Origin: Eucalyptus grandis
Taxonomy: Eukaryota; Streptophyta; Magnoliopsida; Myrtales; Myrtaceae
NCBI RefSeq assembly: GCF_016545825.1
Contig: NC_052620.1
Coordinates: 2,914,001 to 2,978,000 of the forward strand
DNA: 64,000 nucleotides
Direction: 5' to 3'
Shown here piece after piece: positions 24,423 through 37,148 of the stretch. Position numbers and translations under genes: made by a program. Position 1 is the first letter of the stretch, and each line of letters starts with the position of its first letter. Under the pieces are notes generated by a model. That model saw only the letters and a list, made by a program, of their open reading frames with translations, had not been told where the DNA came from and did not search any database.

Positions 24423-25599
24423 TGATCGAACCGGTTTCAAGACGACAGCTTGTGCCGCTCAAGCGCCACACACTGTAGCTACGCGTGAGGGTGCGTGTGA
24501 CGTGTGTTTGGTGCGTGATTGATGTGCACGTGCTCATATGTGAATTTTCTATCTTGTGGTGTATTTATTTGCATTGTTTGATGCCTTTAAGGATGTGAAA
24601 ATGCATGTGAAACCCTAAGGTACGTGATTTTTGGGTCATTTTTGAAAATGAGCCATGTATTTCTCTATGGTTTTGGAAGTGCGTTGTGAGCTCACATATA
24701 TATCATCACATAAAGATTGTATAGAGCATTAATTCATTGATAACATGTATAATGTTCAGCATGTATTACTGAATGGAGCAATGCAATTAGCATGACTTGT
24801 GATTTTAGTGACAAACAGCCTTTGTCATCAAGTCTAAAATCACATTTGAAAGGTGAATGTGAGTTATAAAGTTATATCTCTAATATGAGAGAATTTCAAT
24901 GATTCAGTTTGGTTATGACCGCCAAAGTGGCACACTTGATTGGATTTGAAAAACATCGGTCTCATATCGTAATAGGATGTCTCCTGTTCTGATGCATGTT
25001 TATACTCCCAAAGGAGGTAATTATGTGTTAGTTCATGGAGGAATGCATGCACAATATATGGTTGTGGAGTGACTGACCCTAGTGGTTCATACACCCAAAG
25101 GTGGTGAATTTGCGAAAGGTCAGAATATATTCTCATGACCGCTGTCATGTGGAGAGTATGCAATTGTATGTTATGTATTCTGCCCAAAGGTGTTTATATA
25201 ATGATGTGTGTAACTCTCAGGATGTGTACTTATAAGGTTTTCAAGTTACACAATACTCACATGGTGCCAATTATATATGCTTCTTGTTATTAAGTTACAT
25301 TATATGTAATGACAACTCCATTGTGATTAAGATCCCTATTGGTCAAATTTTAAGTAGTGAAGAGGATTTTTTGTTAGGGATGGATGCTGGTAAATGTTCA
25401 TATTACTATTGCTTTGAATAAACTGAGAATCTCACTGTTAGTTATATGGAATTAGAATGTATTCATTGCTGCTTGGAAAAGGGCAATTGAATTTGTCCAT
25501 CATCCATAAAGGATTCCATTTAGGAATATTTGAAAATGGTTACCAGCTGACTACATTACTAAAAGGATGATAGAAGCCCTAGTGACTTGAAATTGTGTC

Positions 25600-28500
25600 T
25601 TGTCTATTACCGATATTGGTATAAATGCAAGAACTCTTCAACATAAGGTGTGATGGTTCTAATGTGGTTAAAGATTACGTCCTAATGATGGTAGATTTAA
25701 AGTCCGGAATCATACTCATAAGGGAATTCATAAAACTGCCGGTTATTTTGACAATCTGATCTCAAGATAATACATTTTAAAAGAAGTGGTGTCATTTACT
25801 ACTATTGTAGAAAGAAATGATACATAAAGATATTGTAATGATATAAAGCTTGATTGTCCAAGCATGAGTTAAGAGTTAATAATTCATTAACATTCATTTA
25901 TGAATTCAATTCCTATCAAAAGCCTCATCTAGTTTTTGCTGGCTAAATAGCGGTGCAACAAATTATGTTGTTTACCATAAAGAGATTCATAAATCTAAGG
26001 AATCCAGATCAAAATGAATCATAACTCATCATGAAAAACCACATTTAATGTCGTTTTAGTGGGAGATGTTGTTTTGACTATGGATACTAGTTAACATTTG
26101 ACGTTGAAAAACACTTTAATGTACCTTCCTTTAGACGGAACCTAGTTTCGTATCATGTCTAGAAGTGTATGGCCATTCTTTTGAGATAAAGAACAATGTT
26201 ATTTCAATGTTTTATAAGTCAAATGAAGTTGGATGCTATAATGGGTCAAATGAATTATACCAATTATGTTCACTTCCCAAGGATATGCACCTCGTTTTTA
26301 TAGTTGGAAATGTTGTTTCCAATAGATATTTACATAAAGAACAATCTTAAACATTGCGGCATAGATGTCTTGATCATATGTATAGAGAAAGAGTAGACAG
26401 ATTGATAACGTTGACATTTTGTCTACTCTAAAATGTTATCTAAAGACTTGAGTAGACTATAGTGAAAGCAAGATGATTAAGATAAGGAAGAAAACTGCAG
26501 TCTGAAGTTCTGAATTATTAAAGGTCATTCACACCGATATTGGTGACCATGTATGGTAAAGTTGTATAGAAATATTGATGACTATTTCCTTTTGATTAAA
26601 GAAAAGTTTGAATCTTTGGATAGATTCAAATTCTTTTGGATTAAAGCCAAGAAACAGTTGAGATAAGTCTTAAAGATTGTCAGATATGACCACAGTGGTG
26701 AGTATTTTGACAAATATGGCAATGCTGGATAGCTTAAAGAGCCATTTGTCAAATATTTAGAAAGATTCTGGGATGGTAACTTAGTTTACTATATCCGAAA
26801 ATCTTGGAACAAATTGGTGTGGCCAAAAGGCGTAATTGCACTATGATGGACATGATAGTGAGTATGATGACTAGGACTAACTTATCAAGTTTTCTATGGG
26901 GCGAAAAGTCAATTATGCATTAAACCGTATTACTACAAAATGTGTTCCATTAACTCCCTTTTGAGTTGTGGATTGGACGTAAACTTGACTCGAATCATCT
27001 TAAGATTTGGAGCATCTTATAGAAGTTTGGTTATATAATCCAACATTAAATAAGTTGGAATCTAGAACCACTCGGTATCTTACCTAGATCATTTGAAGGG
27101 ATATCAAGTTTTCAAATCCCAATGGAGGTGCAAGAGTTATGGAATCAAAGATAGGAAGTCTCTAGAGTTCAATGAAAATGCAGAGAATAGTTGCTCTTAG
27201 ACTATTAAGGTAATTGTATGGTGGGGACCATTGTGTCTTTGTCTTTTCCTATACAGACAATTGTGGAGTCTTTTACACCACATATTAAGCTTGTGAGGTT
27301 CAGGATATTGTTATTGATACGATTTCTAATGAAGTTTCTCAAGTCTCTTAAGTGCAAGATAAAATTATAGTAGCTCCACTCAAGAGATCTATTACAGAAA
27401 GATGTTCAGTTATACCACTATATTATATAGTCTATTTGTAAGAGCATGATTACGATATCTGCTACGTGATCGATCTAGTAACTTGTATATGTAAATGTTG
27501 TTTCTTGTCCTCAGTCTGATATGTGGTTAGACATAATGAAAAGATGAGATGCAATTTATAAAATGTGATAGTGTTTGGGAGCCTATGGAATTGGTTGAGG
27601 GTCACAAGCTCATTCGTTGCAAATGAGTGTATGAGACTAAGAGAAATTTCAAGGGAAACAATGAGAAGTTTAAACTCAAATTACTAGTATAAGGTTTCAC
27701 TTAGAGAGAAGTTTAGTCTTTTCTAAAGATTATTTCAGAGTGAATATGGTATTACTAGCTCAATTTTATATAGAGTTACATTAGATAGATGATTCTAACT
27801 ATGTTTCTCAATGAATACCTTGGTAAAGAAGTCTATGTGGTATAACCCAAAGGTTTTGCAACGGATGATTCGGATAAGTTTGTATATAAACTAAAAACCC
27901 TTATTTATGGCCTTAAGAAAGTTTGTAGATCAGACGATGCTTGAAGTTTTATAGCATTATCACTTCATTTAGTTTTGCTGAAAATAAAGTAGATCAGTGT
28001 ATATACTACAAGGTCAGTGAGAGAAAATTTAGTTTTCTCATATTCCATGTAAGTGATAACTTTCTTGCGCTAGCAATATTGGATTACTGCATAAGATAAA
28101 ATAGATATTGTCGAGGAATTTTGACTTGAAAGATCCTGGTCAAGTACCTTTTTTCCTTGGCATTGAGATCTATAGAGATCGTTCTTGACGTATGTTAGAT
28201 TTATCTCAGATTACATATGTTGGTTGTATTTTGAAAATATTCAATAAGCCATGAGTTACTGTTGTTGTTAAGACTGATAGACTGAATATCTGGCATTGTC
28301 CTTGTTCAAATTTTATTAAAATCCAAATGAATGATACACTCTATGCTAGTGAACTTAGAAGTGTCATATAGGCTTAAGTCCACATTAGACTACATATTAC
28401 TTTTGTGACAAGATTTTTTGGGCAGATATCGGTTAAGTCTAGGACATGATCACTGGATTGCTATCAATGAGGTTTTGAGATCCTAAAAAGGACAAGAAAA

Positions 28501-28950
28501 CTATATACTGACAAATATGTTCAGGATCTAGGGCTGGTAGGATATTCGAATGTAGATTTTACTAGCTATAAGGATAACAAGAAGTTGATAACATAATATA
28601 TCTTTGTATTAGCAGAAGGTGAGGTATTATGACAAGTGTTAAACATAAATTTATGTTATCCTTTACCATATAAATGGAGTTTATAGCATGCCTTTTAGCT
28701 GCTACTCAAGATATTTGACTTCAAAACCTCATTAGGGAGTTGGCTATGTTTGATATTATGAATAGACCCATACGGTTGTATCGAAACAATAACTCTTTGG
28801 GTCTCGAGGGGTCTAGATATATGACGGTCAGGTTTTTGACCATAACGAAACGATATAGAACGGTGATACTATAATAGAACATATTTCCACAGATGATGTG
28901 ATTGTAGACCCACTAATTAAAGATTTTCACCCTTGTGTACTTGAACGATG
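25600..28950 (+). pseudogene. Decayed copia pol of the old element
   Basis: Fragments appear in copia order across many stops and frame changes: a gag-pre-integrase/integrase-like stretch near 26350-26700; reverse transcriptase near 27800-28200, including GKEVYVV, KLKTLIYGLKK and a degenerate FDLKDPGQVPFFLGIEIY; and RNase H-like remains near 28400-28950. The YVDD catalytic box is no longer intact. It cannot encode a working polyprotein. Confidence 0.8.
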
Positions 28951-29554
28951 TGTCATGAACATGGGCTAAGGAGCATCATTAGATGCTGTTGTTTAGTGGG
29001 AGCTATTTTGATTTTGCTCTAATAAAACTTATATATGTTGCACATTCAATAAAATGTTCATGAATGTGTGGTCACCATATTGAATTGATTATATGTAATG
29101 AAAATCTCAAGGTATTATGTAAGCCTTGAGTGAAGACTGGGGGCATCTGGTTATCAGCCTTGAACATATGTCTTGATTATATATAAAGAAATATTGACCA
29201 TAAAGATAAGACATATGTTGGTTTATTAGAACCATAAGGATATTCTCTAGTGGCACATCCGATTTTCCAGTGACACTTAAGGTAAGAGAATAGTAGCCGA
29301 CAAGGGAGATAACACATAAGGTATTACTTTTTATGAGGTGTTATCCGTTTGTCACACAATCATATTGAATCCATATCAATAAAGTTGAAAGCATTTATAA
29401 CCATGGAAAGCTCTGTATGAATACATGCAGTTACCGGCATGATTCGATATTGGAGACTTTATGGGGTAAGATTGGCTATTAAGAATTGCCACTAGATCAA
29501 CATAAAGGTGCACAATAAAGTACAGTCTCAATTAATATAGCAAAAGTGGGAGAA

Positions 29555-29993
29555 TGTAAAAGTTTTCCTTATGTGGGCTACGTTAATTGAGATTGTAATT
29601 ATCGTTTTACGGGATTGGCCTAGTAAGGTAAGGCATAAGGTTCTCTTAATGGTTGAATATGGGCTTGGTATTGTGTGGGCCGAGTTAGGCCCGGCCCGTG
29701 ATGAGAGGGCATGTCTAAAACTCTATAAATAGCGCTAAGGTCCCTCCTCTAGCTCTCATTCTTCCAAAAACTCTCTCTCACCTCACATAAGGCAAGCTGT
29801 GAGTGGCGGTCTCATCGAGCCAGGAACCGAGGGTCATAGAGGAGAAAATCCTCAGCGTTAAAGGCTTGGATTGCCGTCATTTTGCTCCAAGAACTATGAA
29901 TTCAAAATCAAGCACACAAATCTTCATCTTCTCCTTTAGAATGTTCGAGTTTCTAGTTATGTCGATCCTAGGGAGCCGTTTTGACGGCCTACA
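29555..29993 (+). repeat. 3' LTR of the old copia element
   Basis: 439 bp, paired with 23272-23709. A TATAAATA box is at 29724-29731. A 67-codon open frame starting at 29803 lies in this LTR and is not a gene. Confidence 0.95.
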
Positions 29994-29998
29994 AAAAA

Positions 29999-30539
29999 AT
30001 TGCTAACACAAGGTATTCACCCAATGTGCCGAGACTCATAACTGAACATTCATCCATAGCTTGTAACTTTACTTAAATCTGATGTGCAAAATCTAAAATT
30101 TACTAATGCTTTTCAAATACCAAATCAAAGGATGAAGACAAAAGACCTAAGTACAATTTGATCAACCAAAGTAGATCTTTTTTCATTGCGCATAAGTGAT
30201 CAAGTAGCATATATTGCTCCAAATAATGGAGGAGAAATGTGAGCGGGAAGAATACAGGGAAGGGAGTTGGATCATTCTCATATCTATAGTGATGAACTTG
30301 CAACGAAATGCCCGAAGTGGAATGACATCACGACTAATCCAAGTAGGAAGAATAGCATTAAGAGAACTGTTCACTTGAGGGAAGAGTTGCCAAGACTTGA
30401 GAAATAACTTTAACTAGTAGAAACGGCAAGAAAGGACGAAGACAAACAAGCCACCACCAACTCATCTACTATGTCTAAAGACACCTTCAATGGAGGATTA
30501 TCGGGACCCAATGCCTCTGCAACAAACCGTGGCCCATGA
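29999..30539. other. Unassigned sequence between copia and duplicated flank
   Basis: No gene was recognised. On the minus strand, 30374-30250 gives an open stretch including ILPTWISRDVIPLRAF that looks protein-like but belongs to no family I can name. It might be a remote exon of the broken protease gene across the copia insertion; this is speculation. Confidence 0.3.
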
Positions 30540-31808
30540 TTGATCAATGGAGGATTATCTAGCTTTCTATGTCTTTATTATCTTGATCTCTGCTTTGCCT
30601 TGTTCACGTTGTTTGCTTCCTTGTCTCCGCAGTTTAAAGCAACTAATCTTGCACTTCCTATTCTGCTTACAATATCTTGTACCTCTCTAATTGGTTCAAA
30701 TCATGGCCCGATTTTAGGAAAGCTGTTCACTACAATGATTCTTACAACCATCATCAAGTGGAGGTAAGCAAGTCATGCCTCTTCTCATCCCCTGGTGTCA
30801 CATACTGGGCAACCAGTTGATTACTGTATCGACAGATTGTTCTTGATGTCAATCATCAATTGTATTTGGTTCCTGTGAAGCTAGTTTGCCTACGGCTGAA
30901 AATGCCTTTGAAGACTGTTCCATTCAAAATTTAGCCTGTTCCTAGATAAGAATCACAATATTCCATCAGTAACACATCAATGAGAGTTTGGGTGTTCGTC
31001 TGATTTAAGTTAAAATATGTTAAATCTGGGGGCACACATTACTTACCGCTCGTTCCATGCATGCCATGTAGAGCTGAATGAGGACCTTTAGCCATTCTCG
31101 TGCAGAAGGATCTACTCTCCTTACAAAGCTCTAGCAGGACTTGATATTGTGATAGAGATGTAAAGCCCATTGACCTTGATGCGATTTGATTCTTTTTATT
31201 TTCAGAAACGCCCCTTACTTTACCTTCGAGATTGTGCTTATGGCAGCTAATTGTGAAGTATAATGCCTAGGTAGGGAGAGAGCTGTATTCACCGTCAAGT
31301 GAATGTCTACCATTTTGAGTATGCAAATAGGAATGCTTGGAGGTCGTCCTTTTAGAGGATCATTAGGCAAAGTCTTTATTTGCCATGTCTGATAGATACA
31401 CTAGAGAAATATGCATAAAATGAAATGTTATTGATCCAGGAAAGTAACCTTGATTCCTCAAGATATAGAAAAATCTGAAACACCAGAGAAGAATGAATAA
31501 ACTGAAATGTAATTGACTACCAGATTAATTAATGTTGAAGAGATGACACTTATATCTGCAGGGTGTCTAAACTCGATGACCAAGTAAAAATTATAATGGA
31601 ATCTAGATCATGCTTATCTAAGGATATTCTAATCAAAATGAAAATTACATCTCATAATAGAGACACCAATCCTAATCATATCTAATATAAAATAAATAGC
31701 AAAATAAAACTAATCAACCAATTTTTATTTTTATTTTGAGAGAACAAACTTCACAAAATCTTTTGTTGGCTATCCAACATCAGTTCCCTCAACTTGAAAA
31801 AAAAAAAT

Positions 31809-32486
31809 GGGAAAAAACTACCAAAAACCCCAAATTTACCATAATTTTTTTTTTGTGACATGAAAAACTTCAAACTTTGCAAATTGTGACATATTTATCC
31901 CACCAAAAGCATTTTCATCTTTTTTTCCCCTCTTCTTTCTTCCCTTCGCTAGCCATGGCGAAGCCGGCGTTGGGTGAGGGTTGCCCTAGCCGCTCTTGCT
32001 GGCGTCAAGCGAGGATGGCCCTTGGGCTGGGTCGGGCGAGGGGCAACCCTCGCCAGATCCCGGCAAGGCCGTCCTTGCCGGATCCGGCGAGGTTGCCCTC
32101 GCCCGACACAAGCGAGGGGTGCCCTTGTCGGCATCTGGTGAGGACAGCCCTCACTCGACCCAGCCGAGGGTCGCCCTCACCTAGCACCCGCTTAGCCTAG
32201 GTGAGGGCAGCCCTCACTGACTCGGCTTCTCTCGCCAACTTCGCCATGGCCGGCGGGGAGAAGAGAGAAGAAGAAGAAGAAGAAAAAAAAGTAAAAGATT
32301 AAAATGCCCTATAGTTTATGGTAAATAAATCACACGGATATAAGTTCATGATTTTTTGTGTCACGAAAAAAAGTTTGGGTAAATGTGTCACGGTGTCAGA
32401 GTTCGAAGATTTTCATGTCACAAAAAAAGGTTTGAGGTAAATTTATCACTTTGGGCAAAATTTGGGATTTTTGATGGTCTTTTCTC
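31809..32486. mobile_element. Mutator-like MITE with GC-rich core
   Basis: Absent from the paralogue near 61835. The ends are long inverted repeats: the left GGGAAAAAACTACCAAAAAC is matched, reversed, by the right end GAGAAAAGACCATCAAAAAT, and the similarity continues inward through tracts containing TTGTGACATGAAAA. The core (31950-32260) is GC-rich with inverted copies of GCGAGGGC-like motifs and of CCATGGCGAAG. It is flanked by A-runs that could hide a target duplication. No transposase is present. Confidence 0.75.
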
Positions 32487-33092
32487 AAAAAAAAAAAAAA
32501 AATTGACCTCGAATTAATATTTGGATGTGCTAATCCACCTAAAATGGACTAACTTAACAGCCATGAGGGGGTGAATTGGCTGATATACGGCTTTTAAAAA
32601 TCCTTTGGTGCAAAACCGCGTATAGAGGATAAAACAGCATTTGTAGACAAAATATGGTATGCAGATCAAATATCTTATATCATTAGAAATGTGAAAAGAG
32701 TAAGGGATAGAGGAGTTTGCAAAAACACTATTTACAGTGATCACGCCAATGTTCTGTCAAACAATACACTCGGATTACACAGTTTTCCCCTCTGCCATCT
32801 TCAACGCTCACTTTGCCACATGTTGGAGACTTCACATGGGTCAAAGTGGTCGTTGCATGAGCCGCTGTTCACAGCTCAAAATGTCTTTTTACAGCTAATA
32901 AGGGTTCGTTTAGTAACCATTTTATCCCTGAGAATAATTTCTACTCAGACAATCAATCTTAAATTTGCAAACCAAAAACAAAATCAACAAGTAATCTAGC
33001 CCACGAGGTGATGTGTGACGGCTATATGGAGATAAGAATAACATTTCTTGTATATCTCTGAAACTCTGATGCGGAATAGGAACAAGATACAT

Positions 33093-33224
33093 TCATACTT
33101 CTGGTTCGTACTTTAAATTCATATCCCCCTGGTGAAAAGCCGCAATTTCTTCCTTGAAGAATTTAAGCAGATCCTCAATGCTCACGACAGATTTGTCGGA
33201 TTTGTCTTTCACGTGAACTCTAAC
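33093..33224 (-). pseudogene. Threonyl-tRNA synthetase, last exon only
   Basis: After an acceptor-like CTCCAG, 44 codons are open on the minus strand: VRVHVKD, then SIEDLLKFFKEEIAAFH, running 12 codons past the point where the paralogue at 62530 stops. This is the end of the anticodon-binding domain of threonyl-tRNA synthetase. The paralogue's upstream exons have no counterpart here because the duplication breaks at about 33240. An orphan exon. Confidence 0.75.
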
Positions 33225-33240
33225 CTGGAGGATAAGGAAA

Positions 33241-34084
33241 CAACACGACTGCATCCCACAAGCCATTTAAATTCTCAAGAGGGTAACTGATGTAGTTGGG
33301 GACGTAAAGAGTTGGCTAAAGGGCGAAAACAAATGCTGGAACTGAGACAAATTAAAGCTGGAACCTAAACGTGATCTGCTAGGGGTTAGAGAAGCCAATA
33401 TTGTCCATTGAATGGAAAAAAGTCAACCAAGTGACTTAAAGGCCTATCTATACTAGGGTTTAAGATGATCTCAACCCTTGATTGAACAATTAGATTGGAT
33501 AGCCCCACGGAAAATCGAATTAGTGGTTGTGGAAAGGGCTGAAGATACTTTCTATTAGAGACTCAGTCTCTAAGTCCTCGCTATCCAATAACAATTCGAT
33601 GGAAAATTGGCTTTCGAAAATTGACATGAAAAAAAAAGATTCTTTCTTTTCAACAAACCCTAGTCAAAAATGGAATAGGTAGTCCTCCGATTGTTTCACA
33701 GAGACAATACTTAGACAGTAAGAATTAGATCAAATGGGAAATAAAAGGATGTGATAGATAACGATCTATCTTGACATTCTATTTTTCATATTTTTATACC
33801 TTGTCTAAAGATAAAGACAAGAAAAGATATAATAGGTCTTATTATTCCTACATCTTATAAACTTATAATCTCAACCACCCAACCTCGAAGTCACATGATT
33901 ATGACATGACCTACACTATTCCCCTCGGCTGCATTTGGTCTTCAGATTTTTAGCCAAGATAGAATTAAAAAGGATATAATATGAAATATAGGGATTTGCT
34001 ATATTCTATCAACTGTTCGATAAATTGTAATAATAAAACCGGATATTTTCATTTCCTATACTACCCATTGCTTTGTTGACATAT
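33241..34084. other. No gene seen
   Basis: AT-rich unique sequence between two duplication blocks. Nothing recognised on either strand. Confidence 0.5.
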
Positions 34085-34089
34085 TGATA

Positions 34090-34190
34090 AATCTTCATTG
34101 GTTTGCTCAACCTCAAGTCCTAGAAGTGTTTTAGTTCTCCAAGTTCATTCGTACAAAACTACATGAAGAGATTGATTCGATCATATCCAA
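34090..34190 (-). pseudogene. Copia reverse-transcriptase scrap
   Basis: The minus strand encodes TNELGELKHF, the conserved stretch after the copia YVDD box, in a sequence nearly identical to 39360-39480. Too short to define an element. Confidence 0.7.
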
Positions 34191-34734
34191 TGAGGGAAAG
34201 TATTAAAGAAAAGTTGCTCCGCCTCTTTTTACTAGAATTCTAGATTTCTCTAGGGTACCCCATTCCTCTTACTGTTTCCATTTTTCTTGTGTCAAATTAG
34301 GAGATATTTTATAGAATAGTGTAGAATCGTATGGCTAATAATTACGTCACAAGTAGGATTATCGGTATTCTATAAGACTAGATTTGATGGGCTAGATATA
34401 ACTTTGCATATGATAATTTTTATTTTATTTAGCATTTGAAGTAATGTGAAATTCGAATATAGCCTGGATATAGTGCGGATAAAAAATCCCACATAAAGAA
34501 TTTATAAAAAAGGAAAGAAAAAGAAAAGTAAATTTTACAATCTGGGCAAAAGCTTCTGTTATCCCTGTCGCCTTCGCCCTCTCGCCTTCGCCTTCTCTTC
34601 CCATCATCTCTCTCCCTCTTCTTCTTCGACCAATTTCTGCTCTGTTCATATTCACGACTCAACCAACACCACACGAAGACAAGAAAGTCTCTGAAAAATC
34701 CCCAAAACCCACTCTGCTTCACCCCGATCGGTGA

Positions 34735-35066
34735 TCAAGGTTTTGATTATGGTCTGAATTTTTTATGCCTACGAGTACGGCTCTAGATTGCATGTATACA
34801 CAATCCTCGCTCTCTATGGCTTCTACATGTACCTGGAATTGGAGCTCGTGCTCGCCATCTACATCGCCCCGGCTTGTGCCGCCCTAGGGCTTGACTTCGC
34901 GTGGCAATTCGATGAACCCTGCCACAGGCCCTTGCGGCAGGACTTCTGGGCCAGCGGAGAAACCTTATGATCAACAGCATTCTACGGTCCAACCTGTATG
35001 ACCCAGTGCAGCAATGCTCGCACCCCTTGTCCAAGGTGGTGGCGAGCGTAGGCGATGAGTCGTGAA
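34735..35066 (+). pseudogene. Wax synthase-like / sterol acyltransferase (MBOAT) fragment, copy C
   Basis: Reads HVYTILALYGFYMYLELELV, then a hydrophobic stretch, QFDEPCHRPLRQDFW, and after a 1-bp frame change NLMINSILRSNLYDPV. This matches the core of plant long-chain-alcohol O-fatty-acyltransferases (wax synthase family), ER-membrane enzymes that esterify fatty acyl-CoA to alcohols or sterols. The frameshift after DFW (about 34951) is shared with copy D, so the gene was dead before the block duplicated. An upstream in-frame TGA lies near 34755. Only the middle of the protein is present; the active-site histidine region was not found. Confidence 0.75.
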
Positions 35067-36902
35067 TAGTTTTCACGACTTACATGATTTACTTTTAATG
35101 TAATCTTATAAATCAAACACTAATTTGAATAATATTTATTTAAATCCATGTGAGATCTAGACGTTAATAAACGTTGGATGAGATATTTAAAATCGTCAAC
35201 AAGTCTTCTTAGGAGGTCTGGCACACAAAAGCCACCGCCCCCTCTTCTCTTCTCATCGGAAAGTCTCCATTGAAGTTTACTTTCGGCAGTCCGGGCTCCG
35301 GGGGACTCCAAAACAGGTTCGACCCAGTAAGTGTCTGCTGGGTTTTCCAAGATTGTTGACCCCGGACTCCAAAACAGGTGCTCAATTGACTCTAGGACTC
35401 CACCTTTGCCCAAGGTACAACCATGGCGTGGCTCGACTTTGCTAGACGCTATGCAAGCTTGCCCTCATCTAGCCAATCATTGAACCTTGACCAGCCATTG
35501 ATGAGGGCAACGTCAATGCTGACCGCATTATTAAAACATTATTAAAATTTGTCAACGTCAATGCTGACCGCATTACATAGGACGTCCAACGTCTATGTTG
35601 GTGATTTTCAGGCAAAATTGACTGAATTAACTGAATTGATACAAATGCAAAATGTTTAAGACTCGGTTAGCAAAACAAAAAGATTTAGAACTGAACTAAT
35701 ATAATTGCAATAAATCTATGACCTTTTAGTAATTTTTCCTTTATACTTTATGACTTGAGGATGCTATCACGTCATATTTTTCTAATATTCCTGTTATTTT
35801 CGTGGTTGGTTATACCTTATAGTATCACTTCAACAATGATAATTCTTTTGTATATCCTTGTAGCCAATAGTCACTAGCATTCTTTCAGAATGATAAGTCA
35901 TCTCAAATTATCACAAGTTCAAAATGTCCAAGTGTTTTTAATATTTCATGGGAAATCGTGAACTGAATCGTAAATTCCTTTTTTCTATCTTTCGTTAATT
36001 TATCTTAACGGTCATGACTTTGCTGGGGAGTTCGTAAATTTGAGTGTGCAAATATGGTTAGTAGGAAATATAAGTTCTTACAAACTTTAAAATGTTCAAG
36101 ATGTGAAAGTTGGGAGATCATCACTCCAAACAACGACCGATACAAAGGAACAGATATTGTAAAGGTGCTAGGATGAATTAACTGTCAAGTTTGTATATCG
36201 ACTTTAGTTATCACGAAATTATATGTAAATATCCACGCATCATGTGTGCATATACTAGGTAAAACTGGGGGGAAAAAGCAAAGAGTTGAAGAGATTGAGT
36301 TATAATATTATTTTGATGCTTGGGAGAGATGACTATAAAATATTAAAGAAAAAGGTCTAAAAAATTCTAAATCTATTGCGTGAGTGCTAATTTAGTCTTA
36401 AAGCTTTTTAACTTAGCGTCATTCAATCATTGTGGCTATTTTTTGGTTGGGCATTGTTGACGTGGATGTCGGCCAAGTTTTGTGACACTTTTCCCTAATA
36501 TATTATGTTGATCTAAACATCTATTTTTATGCATCTTTCACTACAAATAAAATAAGGGTATAGATGAAAAAGAATAATTCTTTTAATAATAAACTAATCC
36601 CTTGAAATCGCTTCATATTCAAACGGATAGATTTGAGGAGATTTTAGAAAGCAATACGACTCCACCAATCCTGCATAGTCTTTTCTTATTTTCTTCCTTC
36701 ATCTCTTTCCCAAAATAAGGGAATCTGAGAATTGCTAGAAGAGACGATTTGCAAAGGGCAACGAGTCATTGGGATAACTACCTTCCCAAGAATCTTAAAA
36801 TAGGTTGATCACGAAAGCAGTACGATAAAGAAGAGAAGGACTTGACCACCTCCTTGTCTTCAATGTATTGCTGACAATTTTCCTAACTTAAATTGATTGC
36901 AG

Positions 36903-37148
36903 ATCCTAAAGGTCCTACAAGGTGACGAGGAAGTATTTGAGTGGGCAAGGCAACAAATTAATTCCTCAGAAGAACTTGATGAAATGGACGGGGAAGACTC
37001 TCCCGTTAGCATCCAATCGCATTTGAATCTTGCATTCCAAGATTTGGAGGACGATTCTCTCTCTCTCTCTCTTAGCAGCACGGATCAAAGCGTGTCAGCG
37101 GAGGATTACTTGCAGAGCAGATGGAGTCGCTCGTCTAGCTTCGACTGA
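36903..37148 (+). pseudogene. Orphan terminal exon of an RLCK-type protein kinase
   Basis: After a good acceptor (TTGATTGCAG), 81 codons and a stop encode ILKVLQGDEEVFEWARQQ, then an acidic serine-rich tail ending EDYLQSRWSRSSSFD. The first part is the last helix of a kinase domain. The tail matches what I recall of plant receptor-like cytoplasmic kinases of subfamily VI (At5g57670/RBK-like). The exon is fully open. However, the DNA just upstream is block C repeat, with no kinase exons within reach. It is therefore an orphaned 3' end, unless the duplicated sequence is an insertion within an intron. Confidence 0.7.

Larger units (their letters stand above)
23272..29993 (+). mobile_element. Ty1/copia retrotransposon, old copy
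   Basis: A 6.7-kb element has two LTRs beginning TGTAA and ending CTACA, about 10% different by eye count. It has a primer-binding site, a purine-rich tract (GTGGGAGA) just before the 3' LTR, and a 5-bp duplication AAAAA on both sides (23267-23271 and 29994-29998). The target was A-rich, so that duplication alone is weak. The interior holds heavily decayed pol. It lies between the protease fragment and the duplicated TNL2 3' flank, inside the 15-kb block that separates TNL1 from its expected 3' flank. Confidence 0.93.
30540..33240 (+). repeat. Second copy of the TNL2 3' flank
   Basis: Matches 59590-62640 in order, including the last exon of threonyl-tRNA synthetase. It lacks the GC-rich insertion of the other copy (60182-61193) and has its own MITE (31809-32486). 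No TNL exon precedes it. It begins close to the point where the TNL1 3' flank match ends, so it could be the displaced flank of TNL1 or the remnant of a third TNL copy. Confidence 0.85.
34085..36855 (+). repeat. Duplicated block C
   Basis: Matches block D in the same order: 34090-34270 with 39360-39490 and 40335-40420, 34425-35560 with 40540-41700, and 35630-36850 with 47790-49170 and 49845-49910. It holds a copia reverse-transcriptase scrap and a wax-synthase fragment, both shared with block D. At 35624-35628 it keeps the empty ATTTT site where the younger copia element is inserted in block D. The match stops at about 36855, immediately before the lone kinase exon. Confidence 0.88.

Noticed and set aside
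29803..30006. 67-codon open frame
   Set aside because: Lies within and just past the 3' LTR of the older copia element.
31877..32200. 107-codon and overlapping open frames in GC-rich DNA
   Set aside because: They sit in the GC-rich core of a MITE and are open on both strands in several frames, a sign of composition and not coding.
37058..37075. CTCTCTCT tract considered as a microsatellite
   Set aside because: It falls within the open reading frame of the kinase exon and encodes its serine/leucine-rich tail.
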